Shown: positions 25,360-35,105, numbered from the stretch's first letter. The stretch is 64,000 nucleotides of DNA from Citrobacter freundii (GCF_011077955.1 NZ_JAALBX010000019.1:1-64000); one strand, 5' to 3'. The notes: a model not told the origin generated them from the sequence alone. Program-made: numbers and translations.

Positions 25360-27291
25360 ATGACGTCCGGGAATGTTATCGATTACTGGCAGCGCCTAGA
25401 GTCACGGCAGTCGGAGTGGACTTTTCGCGCCTGGGAGCGGCTGATTAAAACATTGAGTCCTGAAGTTCAGGAAAGACTCCAGCTCAGGGAAAGCGACGCC
25501 GAGCCGTACGTGGTCATCTTTGGTAAGACCCAGGTCGGAAAAACCACCTTACTGCTCGACCTGATGGGCATCGATCTTCAGCAGATGGTAACGCTATCGC
25601 AGGTGCTGCGTGGCGGGCGCGAAGCCGGGAAATCGGCCACCGCCACCGCCATGGAGTATCGCCGTTCACCGGACGCGCGCTGGGGATTGTCTGTGCAATC
25701 GGAAAAACGCTGGTTTACCTCTGACGACGCGATGGCAGAGGCATTAGCGCAGCTGAGACAACATATGGAACGGGGGGAACTGGTTGTCGATTCCCCCTGT
25801 ATTGTGCATATTCCGGGGCGTTTTTTCAGGCTGCAAACCACGGGGGCGCCCGGCGTGCGTATTCTGGATCTGCCGGGCGATAATCCCGCGAATGCGCAAG
25901 AGCAAAAGCATGTCAATCAAATGGCGAAGACCTATCTTCCCTTCGCTGATTTGGTGCTGCTGATTGGTCGTGGCGACGATTTGAGCTTCCTGCAGCCGGA
26001 CGTTATCACGCTGCCGGGCATTGAGGACTGGCAGACGATGCCGTACCGGTTTCGCATCGTGACCACCTATTCTTACTCAGCCCAGTCGGTGAAGATGCTG
26101 ATTCGCAACGATCCGGCTTCCGATATCACGCAGCTACGTCAGCGCCTTATTGAACAGATCGAACGCTTTAACCGCCTGAGCGACGCAGCGAAAGATTTGA
26201 ACCTCTACTTTCCACTCGAGTTTGGCAGCAGCTGGCTGAGTATGGCGGAAAACGATAGCGCCCTGTTTGCCCGCGTTGCCCCCATGGTCAGCAGCTTGCG
26301 TAACGAACTGCTGGAACAGATTGCGGCATCGACCAGCCCGCTCGGACGGCTGCGCAGTACACTGGATACCCACCTCAGCGTTAAATATATTCAGGAGAAA
26401 AAAACGGCGGCAATCGAAAGAGAACTGTTGGGGCTACAAAAACAGCAACAAGAGACAGAAAATACACTGAAGGTCTGGGCAAGCGCGGTGACTCAGACGC
26501 AGGAAAAAATAAAACAAACGGACAAATTATTAAAAGATAACGCGTTATCTGCCAGCCAACGGCTTATTGATAAAGCCGCGGAAAAGGTATTGGTATTAAA
26601 ATTACAGGGAGATTACAGTAGCGAAAAATGCACGACTTTACACCGTATGATTGCCGATTATTGCAGTGAAATTAAAAAAATCCAGTTGGCCGTGGCAAGT
26701 CAGCTGCCATACTGGCAAAAAGTGGCCCGCAAGAATATTGAACCTACCCGCCAGGCGGTGCAGGATATTCTTGATGAAAACTTCAGCGCTATTCGCTATA
26801 CGCTCAATGACTATTGGATCGACACCTATCTTAGTTCGGCGAATTATTTATCGGACAAAAACAGCGTCATCCATGCCGCTGATAGAGCCAAAGCGGAAGT
26901 TATTCGTTTGTGGACCTCACAATGGAAGGCTGCCGCAGAGAATGTCTGGAATGAATACAAAAGCGAACTCACCAACGAGTGGATGACTCTTGATGTATTG
27001 CGGGAAGAGCAGAATAAATCCCTGCGGCAGAAGACATCACTTGAGCAACAGACCGCCTCATACGAGGACGAGTTAGAGAAAATTGCCACGGATTCGCAGG
27101 AGGATCTTGCTCGTTGCGAGCAGTTTGTTCACTTTCTTGATGAAGAGTATCTCAACACCTTAAATGAGCTCCTGGATTCGGCCTTTCAGGAACGTGACGA
27201 CTGTGATGCGCTATTACAAATTTTATCCTGCGTAGCGTTGAAAAATCAGCGGGAAGATTTAATGAATTTAACTGAAAAGTATTCCGGGTGA
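25360..27291 (+). CDS. P-loop GTPase with long coiled coil (643 aa); gene 2 of an unnamed operon
   Basis: I choose ATG 25360, 1 base after the gene 1 stop, with GGTGAG before it; GTG 25351 is the alternative. VVIFGKTQVGKTTLLLDLMG (G1, about residue 50) and RILDLPGDNPAN (G3, about 168) define a GTPase-type domain; ADLVLLIGRGDD follows. From residue 345 the protein is mainly coiled coil (EKKTAAIERELLGLQKQQQE). No signal or membrane helix is visible. It has the look of a partner of gene 1 rather than a duplicate. No named family is recognised. Confidence 0.75.
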   Translation: MTSGNVIDYWQRLESRQSEWTFRAWERLIKTLSPEVQERLQLRESDAEPYVVIFGKTQVGKTTLLLDLMGIDLQQMVTLSQVLRGGREAGKSATATAMEYRRSPDARWGLSVQSEKRWFTSDDAMAEALAQLRQHMERGELVVDSPCIVHIPGRFFRLQTTGAPGVRILDLPGDNPANAQEQKHVNQMAKTYLPFADLVLLIGRGDDLSFLQPDVITLPGIEDWQTMPYRFRIVTTYSYSAQSVKMLIRNDPASDITQLRQRLIEQIERFNRLSDAAKDLNLYFPLEFGSSWLSMAENDSALFARVAPMVSSLRNELLEQIAASTSPLGRLRSTLDTHLSVKYIQEKKTAAIERELLGLQKQQQETENTLKVWASAVTQTQEKIKQTDKLLKDNALSASQRLIDKAAEKVLVLKLQGDYSSEKCTTLHRMIADYCSEIKKIQLAVASQLPYWQKVARKNIEPTRQAVQDILDENFSAIRYTLNDYWIDTYLSSANYLSDKNSVIHAADRAKAEVIRLWTSQWKAAAENVWNEYKSELTNEWMTLDVLREEQNKSLRQKTSLEQQTASYEDELEKIATDSQEDLARCEQFVHFLDEEYLNTLNELLDSAFQERDDCDALLQILSCVALKNQREDLMNLTEKYSG

Positions 27292-27294
27292 GAT

Positions 27295-28260
27295 ATGAAC
27301 GTGACCAGTGAAATAAAAAATAAAGAAAAAACGCTCGCCGAGTTAATGGTAAAAATCCTCAAGGAACCTCTCGATCCCCTTAAGGGTTCGGTAAAAAAAC
27401 TCCATGAAGAGGTTCTGGACACTAAAGATAAGGTTGAAGAAATCAATGATGCCATTAATGGGGTAGGCGCAAACACCGAAGAAATCATCAATCCGCTGAA
27501 AAGATCGTTACGTGAGCTGCAAGATGACGATATTCCTGGGGTTATAAGTAAGCTGCGGGAGTTTATTTCGACTCAGGTAGAAGAAAAAAAACAGGATATT
27601 AGCACCGCGCTTAGCCAACAATCGGTGCACTATGATAGCCAGTTGAAAGCCGCGACCGGTAAGGTCTGTGAAAAACTGTCGGATGTTCTTGGACAGCAAA
27701 ATGAGAGTGTCCAGACGGCAATACAGCAGTATCAACAAACGGGTATCGACAGCGCTGAGGCTTTGTTGCAGCAACTGTTGGCTGCTAACCGTTCCCTGGA
27801 GGCGAATGCCAGCGAGCAACGGTCGACGCGAGAACGTGACCAGCGGTTGGCTGAACGGCTGGAAAGTGTCATGCAGGCCCAGCAGCAAATAAAGCATTCT
27901 ATAAGCGAACTTGACCAGCAGCTCAAGGGCGTGAGTCAAGGTGTGCAAACGGCGCGGACCACGCTCGCGGAACGGCAGGAAAGCGATCGGAGGGAAGTGT
28001 TAAGCGGCCTTGAAACGCTTTCCACCGACGTCCAGGCAGCACTGGTGCAGCATCTGATCCCGCCAACCCAGGCTATTGAGTCTCTGCAAACCAGCCAGCA
28101 GGCGTTGACCGAGGCGGTGAGCCTGCAAAAGAGCAATCTGGAGGCGCAAATTGCCGCAAGTCAGGGTAGGCTCCGCTACGTTGTCATCATTTTTGCCCTG
28201 TTTGCTACCTCAACGCTGGCGTATATCGGCTATGACATCTGGAAAAATTTAGCTCCCTGA
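27295..28260 (+). CDS. Tail-anchored coiled-coil protein (321 aa); gene 3 of an unnamed operon
   Basis: It begins 3 bases after gene 2, with GGGTGAG as ribosome site. Nearly all of residues 1-290 are heptad-rich helix (LAERLESVMQAQQQIKHSIS). One C-terminal membrane helix (YVVIIFALFATSTLAYIGYD, about 296-315) is followed by only a few residues, as in tail-anchored proteins. It would place the coiled coil in the cytoplasm and could dock the two GTPases on the membrane. The function is unknown. Confidence 0.75.
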   Translation: MNVTSEIKNKEKTLAELMVKILKEPLDPLKGSVKKLHEEVLDTKDKVEEINDAINGVGANTEEIINPLKRSLRELQDDDIPGVISKLREFISTQVEEKKQDISTALSQQSVHYDSQLKAATGKVCEKLSDVLGQQNESVQTAIQQYQQTGIDSAEALLQQLLAANRSLEANASEQRSTRERDQRLAERLESVMQAQQQIKHSISELDQQLKGVSQGVQTARTTLAERQESDRREVLSGLETLSTDVQAALVQHLIPPTQAIESLQTSQQALTEAVSLQKSNLEAQIAASQGRLRYVVIIFALFATSTLAYIGYDIWKNLAP

Positions 28261-28670
28261 CAGGGCGAAAGCGCATGGTGTCTAGCGTCTAACGCGACAG
28301 TGCCATTATATTTTGAGTTGTATATAGGCTTAGACAATGTTGTGTTCAAGGTGTTGGTTGTTGCTCTAATGACCTGCTCCCCGTTGACTCATACAGATTG
28401 CTGTTAGCAATGTCCGTTCCTCGCTCAAAGCTGACCTTTAGTTCCGTTAGCTTGTCCGCTCTGTGCCAAAAGTGGAAGTTGCTAAATCAGTCTATGTTAA
28501 TCAACGGGGAACAGGTCAGGCAAAATTCAGTGTGCTACAACCTCATCCTCAGCCTGGTATTGGTGCTGGCATTCAACCTGAAAGGGCTGCTGCCGTGGGC
28601 CATTCCAGTCTCCGGCCCGGCCTTTACCACACCGCGGGGCGTGGTAATGCTGATTGGCGTCATCTGTTTT
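28261..28670. other. Gene debris between the GTPase operon and mcrBC
   Basis: No intact gene. Bases 28530-28670 encode a hydrophobic run (LILSLVLVLAFNLKGLLPWA) that looks like the end of some membrane protein and is fused in frame to the VOC fragment. No promoter or terminator could be assigned. Confidence 0.45.
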
Positions 28671-28907
28671 GCAATATTTCTGGACTCGGCCCCGTCGCAC
28701 CCGGAGTTTGTTGGTTGAGTGCATATCGCCCTGAATGTCGGCAACAAGCCGGAGATGGATCGGATGGCGGAGCTGGCGCGTCTGACCGGCACACTGCTAA
28801 GCCCACCGCACATGACCGGGGATGGGTTTCATGAAGCGGTGATTGCAGATCCGGACCCGAATAAGGTTGAGCTGGTGGGATGTGATCTCTTAAAAAGCGC
28901 ACACTGA
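28671..28907 (+). pseudogene. VOC/glyoxalase-family fragment
   Basis: LDSAPSHPEFVG, a TGA stop (28716-28718), then HIALNVGNKPEMDRMAELAR, TGTLLSPPHMTGDGFHEAVI and ADPDPNKVELVG. This is the C-terminal half of a VOC-fold protein, with the metal-ligand Glu region at the end. It is both truncated and interrupted. Confidence 0.75.
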
Positions 28908-29006
28908 TCCCTGTATCGGGTAGTTAAAGTTTCCCGAGATTGATAATAATATATTAAAACTCACACAGATAAGTTATCAAAACCTAGCAAGCATAATGGA
29001 GCTCCC

Positions 29007-30962
29007 GTGGACACAGCAGAACATGACGTCAAATTTGCATGGGCTCGTTTTTATGAGGCTTTTGCCAGCGCGTTACTGACCTGGCGGAACCGGAGAGACG
29101 AATTAGTCAAAGGCATTCACCTGATTGCCGCAGATGTCGACGGGATGTCCCATCTGCAGGATAAACCCGCCAAGGGTGAGCCCTTTCCTTTAAAAGACAT
29201 TTGTCCGTTTACTACTATGGGCCTGTTCAATCGCAGCCTGACCGACACCAATCGCAAAATTATTGCCGCCAAGCTGGCGAGTTTGCTGGGCGTGAACGAA
29301 CCGGTTCCTGAGTCTTTTGCCGGTATCCCTCTGTTGAATAACCAAAAATCTTGGTTCTTTGGTTATGAAAGGTCGCGCGATCCTGATGATATTGAACGCT
29401 TGTGGGAGATGTTCTCACAAGCAGTGACATTTGCGGATAACCAGAATACCAACCCCGCAGACTTCACTTTCGCATATGACATCGCTTCTGCAGTGATGAA
29501 TGTTGGCTGGAATCTGACCATGGGGCTGTACTGGGCCCGACCCTGGTTCTACCCTACTTTAGATAGCCAGTCGCAGTATTACATCCAGAAAGTGTTAAAC
29601 ATTAAGATCCTTAAAAATGGGGCAAAAGGTCGCTGTAGTGGTCAAAGCTACCTGAGCATTATGCAAGCGCTTAACAAAGCCTTTACCCAACCCAACTATC
29701 CGGTTCATTCCTTCCCGGAACTCTCTCTTTCAGCGTGGAATACCGATCTCAGTCAGTCTAAAGATGAAGTGGAAAATCGAACGTGGAAAGCCTCTCTACT
29801 TAATAAAATTAAGGCGTTATGCCTGAAAAAAGAGAGCCCTTATTTCACTGCTTCAGAGTTGAAAGAAAGCTACCTAGACGTATTCAAGGCAGAACGTCCT
29901 GAGAGCAAAACGGTTACAAGCTCAATCTACTTTTATCTGCAGAAATTACGCAATGATGATGAGTTAAAATTTCTTGAGTCCGGAAATTATGAATACCTGA
30001 ATTTTGAAAAAAACGAATCCCAGTCAATAACTGAGGAAACAGTCGAAGAGAGTGCGCCTCCACCAAAACTCACTCACGCGCCTTACTCAATCAGTAATCT
30101 GATTCAGGAGGGCTGTTTCCTGGAAAAAGCGAAGATCCAACTCACACTTCAGCGCCTACTTGACAAGAAAAACCTCATCCTACAGGGGCCACCAGGGACT
30201 GGGAAAACTTGGCTGGCGCGCCGTCTGGCGTACTGCTTAATGGGAGAACAAGCGCCTGAGCGTATTAATGCGGTGCAATTTCACCCGAACCTCTCTTACG
30301 AAGACTTTATTCGTGGCTGGCGTCCAGGGAAAGAGGGGCGATTAACGCTAATCGATGGACCTTTTATTCATGCAGTCAAAACTGCGATCAATAATCCTGC
30401 CGAGAAATATGTTGTGATTATTGAAGAGATTAACCGTGGCAATCCTGCGCAAATATTCGGTGAAACACTCACGTTGATGGAAGCTGATAAACGCACGCCG
30501 ACGGAGGCGTTGGCGCTCTCCTACAGTGAAAATCCTGATGAAAAAATCTATATCCCTGAGAATCTGTATATTATCGGCACGATGAATATTGCAGACCGCT
30601 CCCTAGCACTACTCGACTTGGCACTGCGCCGCCGTTTCGCCTTTATCGAGCTAAAGCCAGCGTTTAATGACGCGTGGAAAAAATGGGTAAATCATAATTT
30701 CGCAATTGATTTAGGCCTGTTAGCCATCATCGAATCTCGCCTGACGGAGCTCAACGAAATGCTGGCAAAAGACGCCACCTTAGGGCCGCAGTTTTGTATC
30801 GGTCACAGCTATTTCACACCAGCCACTGGTCAGCAAATCAACGAAGCTCAGGCCTGGTATGCACAGGTCGTCGATACAGAGATCAGCCCTTTGCTCGCCG
30901 AATATTGGTTTGATGCCCCAAACAAAGTCGACGAAGCCAGAAAAGTGTTACTAGCAGAATGA
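29007..30962 (+). CDS. mcrB: McrB-like AAA+ GTPase of a modification-dependent restriction system (651 aa)
   Basis: GTG 29007 follows GGAG with 5-base spacing; no ATG fits. The first 370 residues are a specificity region unlike classic E. coli McrB. The AAA+ domain then shows LILQGPPGTGKTWLARRLAY (Walker A, about 392), VVIIEEINRGNPAQIFGE (Walker B) and GTMNIADRSLALLDLALRRR, the McrB signature. McrB binds modified DNA and GTP, and moves DNA to drive McrC cleavage. Its stop overlaps the McrC start. Which base modification it reads cannot be told from here. Confidence 0.93.
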   Translation: MDTAEHDVKFAWARFYEAFASALLTWRNRRDELVKGIHLIAADVDGMSHLQDKPAKGEPFPLKDICPFTTMGLFNRSLTDTNRKIIAAKLASLLGVNEPVPESFAGIPLLNNQKSWFFGYERSRDPDDIERLWEMFSQAVTFADNQNTNPADFTFAYDIASAVMNVGWNLTMGLYWARPWFYPTLDSQSQYYIQKVLNIKILKNGAKGRCSGQSYLSIMQALNKAFTQPNYPVHSFPELSLSAWNTDLSQSKDEVENRTWKASLLNKIKALCLKKESPYFTASELKESYLDVFKAERPESKTVTSSIYFYLQKLRNDDELKFLESGNYEYLNFEKNESQSITEETVEESAPPPKLTHAPYSISNLIQEGCFLEKAKIQLTLQRLLDKKNLILQGPPGTGKTWLARRLAYCLMGEQAPERINAVQFHPNLSYEDFIRGWRPGKEGRLTLIDGPFIHAVKTAINNPAEKYVVIIEEINRGNPAQIFGETLTLMEADKRTPTEALALSYSENPDEKIYIPENLYIIGTMNIADRSLALLDLALRRRFAFIELKPAFNDAWKKWVNHNFAIDLGLLAIIESRLTELNEMLAKDATLGPQFCIGHSYFTPATGQQINEAQAWYAQVVDTEISPLLAEYWFDAPNKVDEARKVLLAE

Positions 30963-32113
30963 CGACAATAACCGGGAGTGAACAACATAAAGCGTCACGC
31001 ATTCCCGTGCGAAATCTTTGGCTGCTGATGCTGTACGCTTCAGATCTGTTTCGCCAGTTGGGACGCAGTCATATTGCGGTTGAAGATAACCCGGCAGAAA
31101 TACCTGATCTAGTGGCGACAATCTTGCTACATGAGATTGAGCTGCGCCGTCGTCGCAATTTAAGCATGGGATACCAACCCCGTCATTCGGTCCTGAACCG
31201 GGTGAGAGGACGCATTGATGTACTATATACAGCCAGTCATCAGTTGCTGGAGCGGGGTCGGGTCGCCTGCCATTTTCAGGACATGACCCTAGACAACCCA
31301 CGAAACCGCTATGTTCGCTGCGCGTTAGAACGACTAACCCCGATCATAGCGAAGCCGTCTCTGGCAGCAGATTGTCATGTTATGGCAATATCACTTCGCC
31401 GTGAGGGAATAAACGGAGGATATCCTGACAACCGCGAACTGCCCTCGGTGCGGCGTTTTGGACGCCATGATGCCGCTGATAAACCGATGGTCGATGCCGC
31501 ACAATTAGCTTTTGAATTGCTGATGCCGACCGAAGATCAAGGGCAACATCTTTTGCCCGCGCCCTCAGATAATCTTTACTGGATGAGAAGGCTATTTGAA
31601 AAAGGTATTGCAGGCTTTTATCGTGTACACCTAGCCAAAAAAACCTGGCAGATTTCAGCCGGGAAAGAGCTGAAATGGGCATTGAGCGATCAAAGTGCGG
31701 GCAGCGCAGAAATTTTTCCGACGATGAAGTCAGACATTATTCTTGAACACAAGATGGCCCAGCAACGCATTATTATCGATACCAAATTTAATGCGATTCT
31801 GACAAAGGGCTGGTATCGGGATCAATCGCTACGTAATAGCTATATTTACCAGTTATATACTTACCTTAGAACACAAGAGAGCAAGGCGGACCCACTTTCG
31901 CTCAATGCCGCTGGTCTTCTACTTCATCCCGCCGTTGGCTATATGCTCAATGAGTATGTTGTCACTCAGGGACATAAGATCCATTTTGCTACGGTAGATA
32001 TGGCGGTAGATGCCAAAACAATCAAAAGACAATTACTGGACTTAGCCCATAATTGCGCGGGAGTCGCGGCTGATAGTTTAGAAATGGCTGCATTGCAGCC
32101 ACGTAGCTGCTAG
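30959..32113 (+). CDS. mcrC: McrC nuclease subunit (384 aa)
   Basis: ATG 30959 overlaps the mcrB stop (ATGA). The N-terminal half is a McrC body (SRIPVRNLWLLMLYASDLFR). The PD-(D/E)xK core reads FPTMKSDIILEHKMAQQRII then IDTKF, with Asp about 256 and Asp-x-Lys about 273. It cuts DNA as part of the McrBC complex. It looks complete and ends in a Cys. A gap of about 300 bases follows to the convergent yfjJ. Confidence 0.92.
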   Translation: MTTITGSEQHKASRIPVRNLWLLMLYASDLFRQLGRSHIAVEDNPAEIPDLVATILLHEIELRRRRNLSMGYQPRHSVLNRVRGRIDVLYTASHQLLERGRVACHFQDMTLDNPRNRYVRCALERLTPIIAKPSLAADCHVMAISLRREGINGGYPDNRELPSVRRFGRHDAADKPMVDAAQLAFELLMPTEDQGQHLLPAPSDNLYWMRRLFEKGIAGFYRVHLAKKTWQISAGKELKWALSDQSAGSAEIFPTMKSDIILEHKMAQQRIIIDTKFNAILTKGWYRDQSLRNSYIYQLYTYLRTQESKADPLSLNAAGLLLHPAVGYMLNEYVVTQGHKIHFATVDMAVDAKTIKRQLLDLAHNCAGVAADSLEMAALQPRSC

Positions 32114-32282
32114 GATCACGTCTGTTTCCCACTGCGAGTTCAACGGGTCGATGCAACGCTATCCATAATCAAGGGGGACGTTGCCAACTTAATGCTGCAG
32201 TCATCAATTAAGGAACTTAGCTCTTAGACAGTGGCATACACGTAGCTATTAGCCCAAAAATGTATGTCCTGCTCTCTGAGGG

Positions 32283-32318
32283 CTGCTACAACCTGCTACA
32301 TGTAGCAGGTTGTAGCAG
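32283..32318. repeat. Perfect 36-bp palindrome
   Basis: CTGCTACAACCTGCTACA is followed directly by its exact reverse complement. The unit TGTAGCAG occurs four times, two in each direction. It has no T run, so it is not an ordinary terminator. It lies between the 3' ends of mcrC and the Rep-like gene yfjJ, 99 bases from the latter. A protein-binding site or replication origin is possible. Confidence 0.8.
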
Positions 32319-32416
32319 GGTACCGAGATACATTATCGAATTTTACCGAGAAATGTGTCAATTATGTTAATTGACAGGGTGAGGATAAATACCTCACCCA
32401 GAGTGCTATTAACAGG

Positions 32417-33106
32417 CTAATCCACTAAGCGTAGACACTGGCTTGTGCCAAAGTTGCGGTAACCGCTATAGGTATCCTTGGTCCTAGTTTTCGCCAGATA
32501 CGCCAGTCGAATCAGGAAACGGCGATAATTACCATTGCGATCCAGGGCATCTATCCGGCTAAACCTGTAAACAGCATTTGGTGGGAATTCAACTAATGTG
32601 GAGTAATCTTCGTGAGCAAGCCCTATAGCACTGCACCAAGCTTTCTGTATTCGGGTTGCCATATTTTTAGCATTGAGTTCTTGGTAATTGCCCAAGTACC
32701 CATACACATCTGCATTAAACAACAACATCAGATGATAATGTGGCTGTACGCTTGTATCACGTTCCCTGCACCATCCATAAGATGGTAGTGTCCGATCTCC
32801 CTCTCTTCTGGACCGATTATGATCCGCTCGTAACTGGCTTTTCAATGACTCATAGAAGCGAGTGATTGCCTGCATATCATCTCGCTGGAAGCACAGCGGT
32901 AAGTCAGGCTCTCCATTTACATGAGATTGCGCGAATCTCATGTCAGTACGAACAGCCATTATTCGCTTATGCTTCTCCAGCGTATCGTAGACCATATTCA
33001 GTAATTTGTTGAACATATAGCCATCAATGGGCGAATCATACATTCCGGATGCTTTCGTCGTGAGCATGATTATCTCTTCACTGGTAAGTGAATATTGTGA
33101 TTCCAT
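32417..33106 (-). CDS. yfjJ: YfjJ/YagK-type protein, inovirus Gp2-like (229 aa)
   Basis: ATG 33106 follows AAGGA. It has the YagK/YfjJ C-terminal domain: YESLKSQLRADHNRSRREGD, QPHYHLMLLFNADVYGYLGN and YRFSRIDALDRNGNYRRFL. PHYHLMLLF resembles the two-His metal motif of rolling-circle Rep proteins, and NCBI-type names for this family include 'inovirus Gp2'. Tyr residues near the C-terminus could serve as nucleophile. The island may thus have replicated on its own. The function is not proven. Confidence 0.82.
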   Translation of the reverse strand: MESQYSLTSEEIIMLTTKASGMYDSPIDGYMFNKLLNMVYDTLEKHKRIMAVRTDMRFAQSHVNGEPDLPLCFQRDDMQAITRFYESLKSQLRADHNRSRREGDRTLPSYGWCRERDTSVQPHYHLMLLFNADVYGYLGNYQELNAKNMATRIQKAWCSAIGLAHEDYSTLVEFPPNAVYRFSRIDALDRNGNYRRFLIRLAYLAKTRTKDTYSGYRNFGTSQCLRLVD

Positions 33107-33351
33107 AATAATCCTTAAGTATGTAAATAATAATCTTTGGATAATGGGTAGACCTCATGCTACCCATTTGATGTTGGAAATAATCTTTGCAGGATGATGT
33201 TTAGGTATAGCGCTAGATCATTGATGAAGGTATATTACATATACCAGTTAAAACCCATGCATTATTCTCCTTAATAATTTATATCGAAGCCTCAGTATTA
33301 CTAGCCCCAAGAACAAAAAATTTAACCACACAGAATTAAATTGCTCTGAAG

Positions 33352-34866
33352 TTATTTTGGTATCGGTAGTTTACTCATCGTAAGTGATCCCGAGTCTAAA
33401 ATAGGAGTATTAGTCCTCTCAGCCAGTTCTCTAGGTTCCATTTTTGAACCAATAAATTTTACATAATTAATTCCATTCCTTTCGAATAATTGCACTACGC
33501 CTTCAGACTCAAGCTGTTCTAAAGCAGGCATTAGATTTTCAGAACTTCTGACTGAATATGGACCTTTCTTAATAAGGTCATTTCGTTTGTAGTCGTAAGA
33601 ACCATTGCTAACGAGATTATCCTCAAGGTACCATGTTAATTTTTCAGCCATCGTAGGTTTTCGGGTTGAGTCAACCTTATTAATAAGGTGGTTAATAAAG
33701 CATTGCGCTATTTCCAAAGCTTTCCCGAAAGTCTCTTTAGAAATTATTGGTGAATCAGGTGTGATAAACATTTGCATTATGGCTGCAATCCTTGATGCTT
33801 GCTCCATGAACCGAGCGCCAAAATCATCATAATGTTGCAGTTCACCTCCTTTTTTTATTTTTTTCTGAATGTTTTCACTCTGTGAATCCCAGAGGACTTT
33901 TGCCTCCGAAGAAAAAATAACACAGATACGCTCTTCATTATTCTCTCTGCGCTTTATCCCATCCTGCATATGCTTAGTGAGAAGAGAGAAAAATTCCTCA
34001 AGTACTGCATCATCAGACCATATACCAGCATCAGGGACATAGCAGAGTTCTGGGGTCTGTCCCATGTCGATAAGCAATAAACGAGCTAACCATCCTGAAC
34101 TCTTTGCCTTTTTTCCCTGTGTATCAAGAAAGTCATCAAACAAACCTGGTTGCATCATCAGCAGCATCGTTAACCGTGCATCATCAACATCGTAGCTGTC
34201 ACGTGAAGCCCTGCTGTCTGCAATTCTCCCTTCTCCCCAAAGAGAATTGAGTACTGGTGTATTGCGAAAAAGATTACTGTCGACAATCCCTCCGGCCTCA
34301 TCAGATCCGAGCATCAACGAAGGAGAACCCTGCGCTAATAACTTTCTAAGTCCCTCACATGTTGAATCGTTTTTAGAAAGATATTTTTTTGCTGGAATTG
34401 CTGGTTTTCTTCTTTGGCATTCCTCCAGTACTTCAAGCGCTTCAGTCACATCGGTCTTCAGGCGAATTGCTTTGCTATATTGTTTTTTAAGCTCTTTTAA
34501 CTCAGTTTCCCAAGATATTAGCTTCAACTCATACTGTTTCTCCTTTAACAGAAAATCATCCTTTAGCTGCTTTTCCAGTCGATAGATAGGCTCCATTAAC
34601 AACTTGAATACTGTAGATTTCCTGCTACCTGATTTTGCTAAAAACAATAGATAAAGTGATGTAAAACTTTTCCCGTTTTTAAGCTGAACATCAAATTTAT
34701 CCTGGCAGGCATACGCCATTACCCCAAGTAATACAATTAAAATAAGCTCGGCGGCAGCTCCTGTTTTATAATGTATGTAACTTATTAACGGTTGTGCAAA
34801 GGTCGGAAGTGCCTGGAATTTAAGACCAAGCTCTTTATTTTGCGGTGAACTGTTTTTTTTAGGCAT
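33352..34866 (-). CDS. yfjI: YfjI, DUF3987 helicase/primase-like protein (504 aa)
   Basis: The start MPKKNSSPQNKELGLKFQAL (ATG 34866) has GGATAGG upstream; ATG 34884 is possible but poorly served. LYLLFLAKSGSRKSTVFKLL is a P-loop variant, and LMLGSDEAGGIVDSNLFRNT and LTMLLMMQPGLFDDFLDTQG match DUF3987. The C-terminal region looks like a winged helix. Family members sit in replication modules of islands. It is followed by yfjJ, so the two may form a replication unit under AlpA control. Confidence 0.85.
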   Translation of the reverse strand: MPKKNSSPQNKELGLKFQALPTFAQPLISYIHYKTGAAAELILIVLLGVMAYACQDKFDVQLKNGKSFTSLYLLFLAKSGSRKSTVFKLLMEPIYRLEKQLKDDFLLKEKQYELKLISWETELKELKKQYSKAIRLKTDVTEALEVLEECQRRKPAIPAKKYLSKNDSTCEGLRKLLAQGSPSLMLGSDEAGGIVDSNLFRNTPVLNSLWGEGRIADSRASRDSYDVDDARLTMLLMMQPGLFDDFLDTQGKKAKSSGWLARLLLIDMGQTPELCYVPDAGIWSDDAVLEEFFSLLTKHMQDGIKRRENNEERICVIFSSEAKVLWDSQSENIQKKIKKGGELQHYDDFGARFMEQASRIAAIMQMFITPDSPIISKETFGKALEIAQCFINHLINKVDSTRKPTMAEKLTWYLEDNLVSNGSYDYKRNDLIKKGPYSVRSSENLMPALEQLESEGVVQLFERNGINYVKFIGSKMEPRELAERTNTPILDSGSLTMSKLPIPK

Positions 34867-34892
34867 AGAACCTATCCATCTCATCTTTTAGA

Positions 34893-35105
34893 TTAGTTAA
34901 TAAGACTACGATGTAATAACCATTCATCGATTTCTGACTCAAGCCAACCAACAGATTGTTTCCCAAGTTTTCTTTTCTTAGGAAAGGTTGGATCGTAACG
35001 TGGCGACCTCGGGTTCAACCAGTCATAGATTGTTGCTCGCGAGATACCTGTTTTATGGATAACAGCTGGTAAGCGGAGTATTCTGACTGCTGTTGAAGTG
35101 CTCAT
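34893..35105 (-). CDS. alpA: AlpA-family regulator (70 aa)
   Basis: Start at ATG 35105 is preferred; an open frame extends 26 codons upstream. The MerR-like HTH reads ILRLPAVIHKTGISRATIYD and is followed by FPKKRKLGKQSVGWLESEID, the AlpA signature. In CP4-57, AlpA switches on intA and causes excision. The gene sits between yfjI and the yfjH-like gene, as in that island. Confidence 0.9.
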   Translation of the reverse strand: MSTSTAVRILRLPAVIHKTGISRATIYDWLNPRSPRYDPTFPKKRKLGKQSVGWLESEIDEWLLHRSLIN

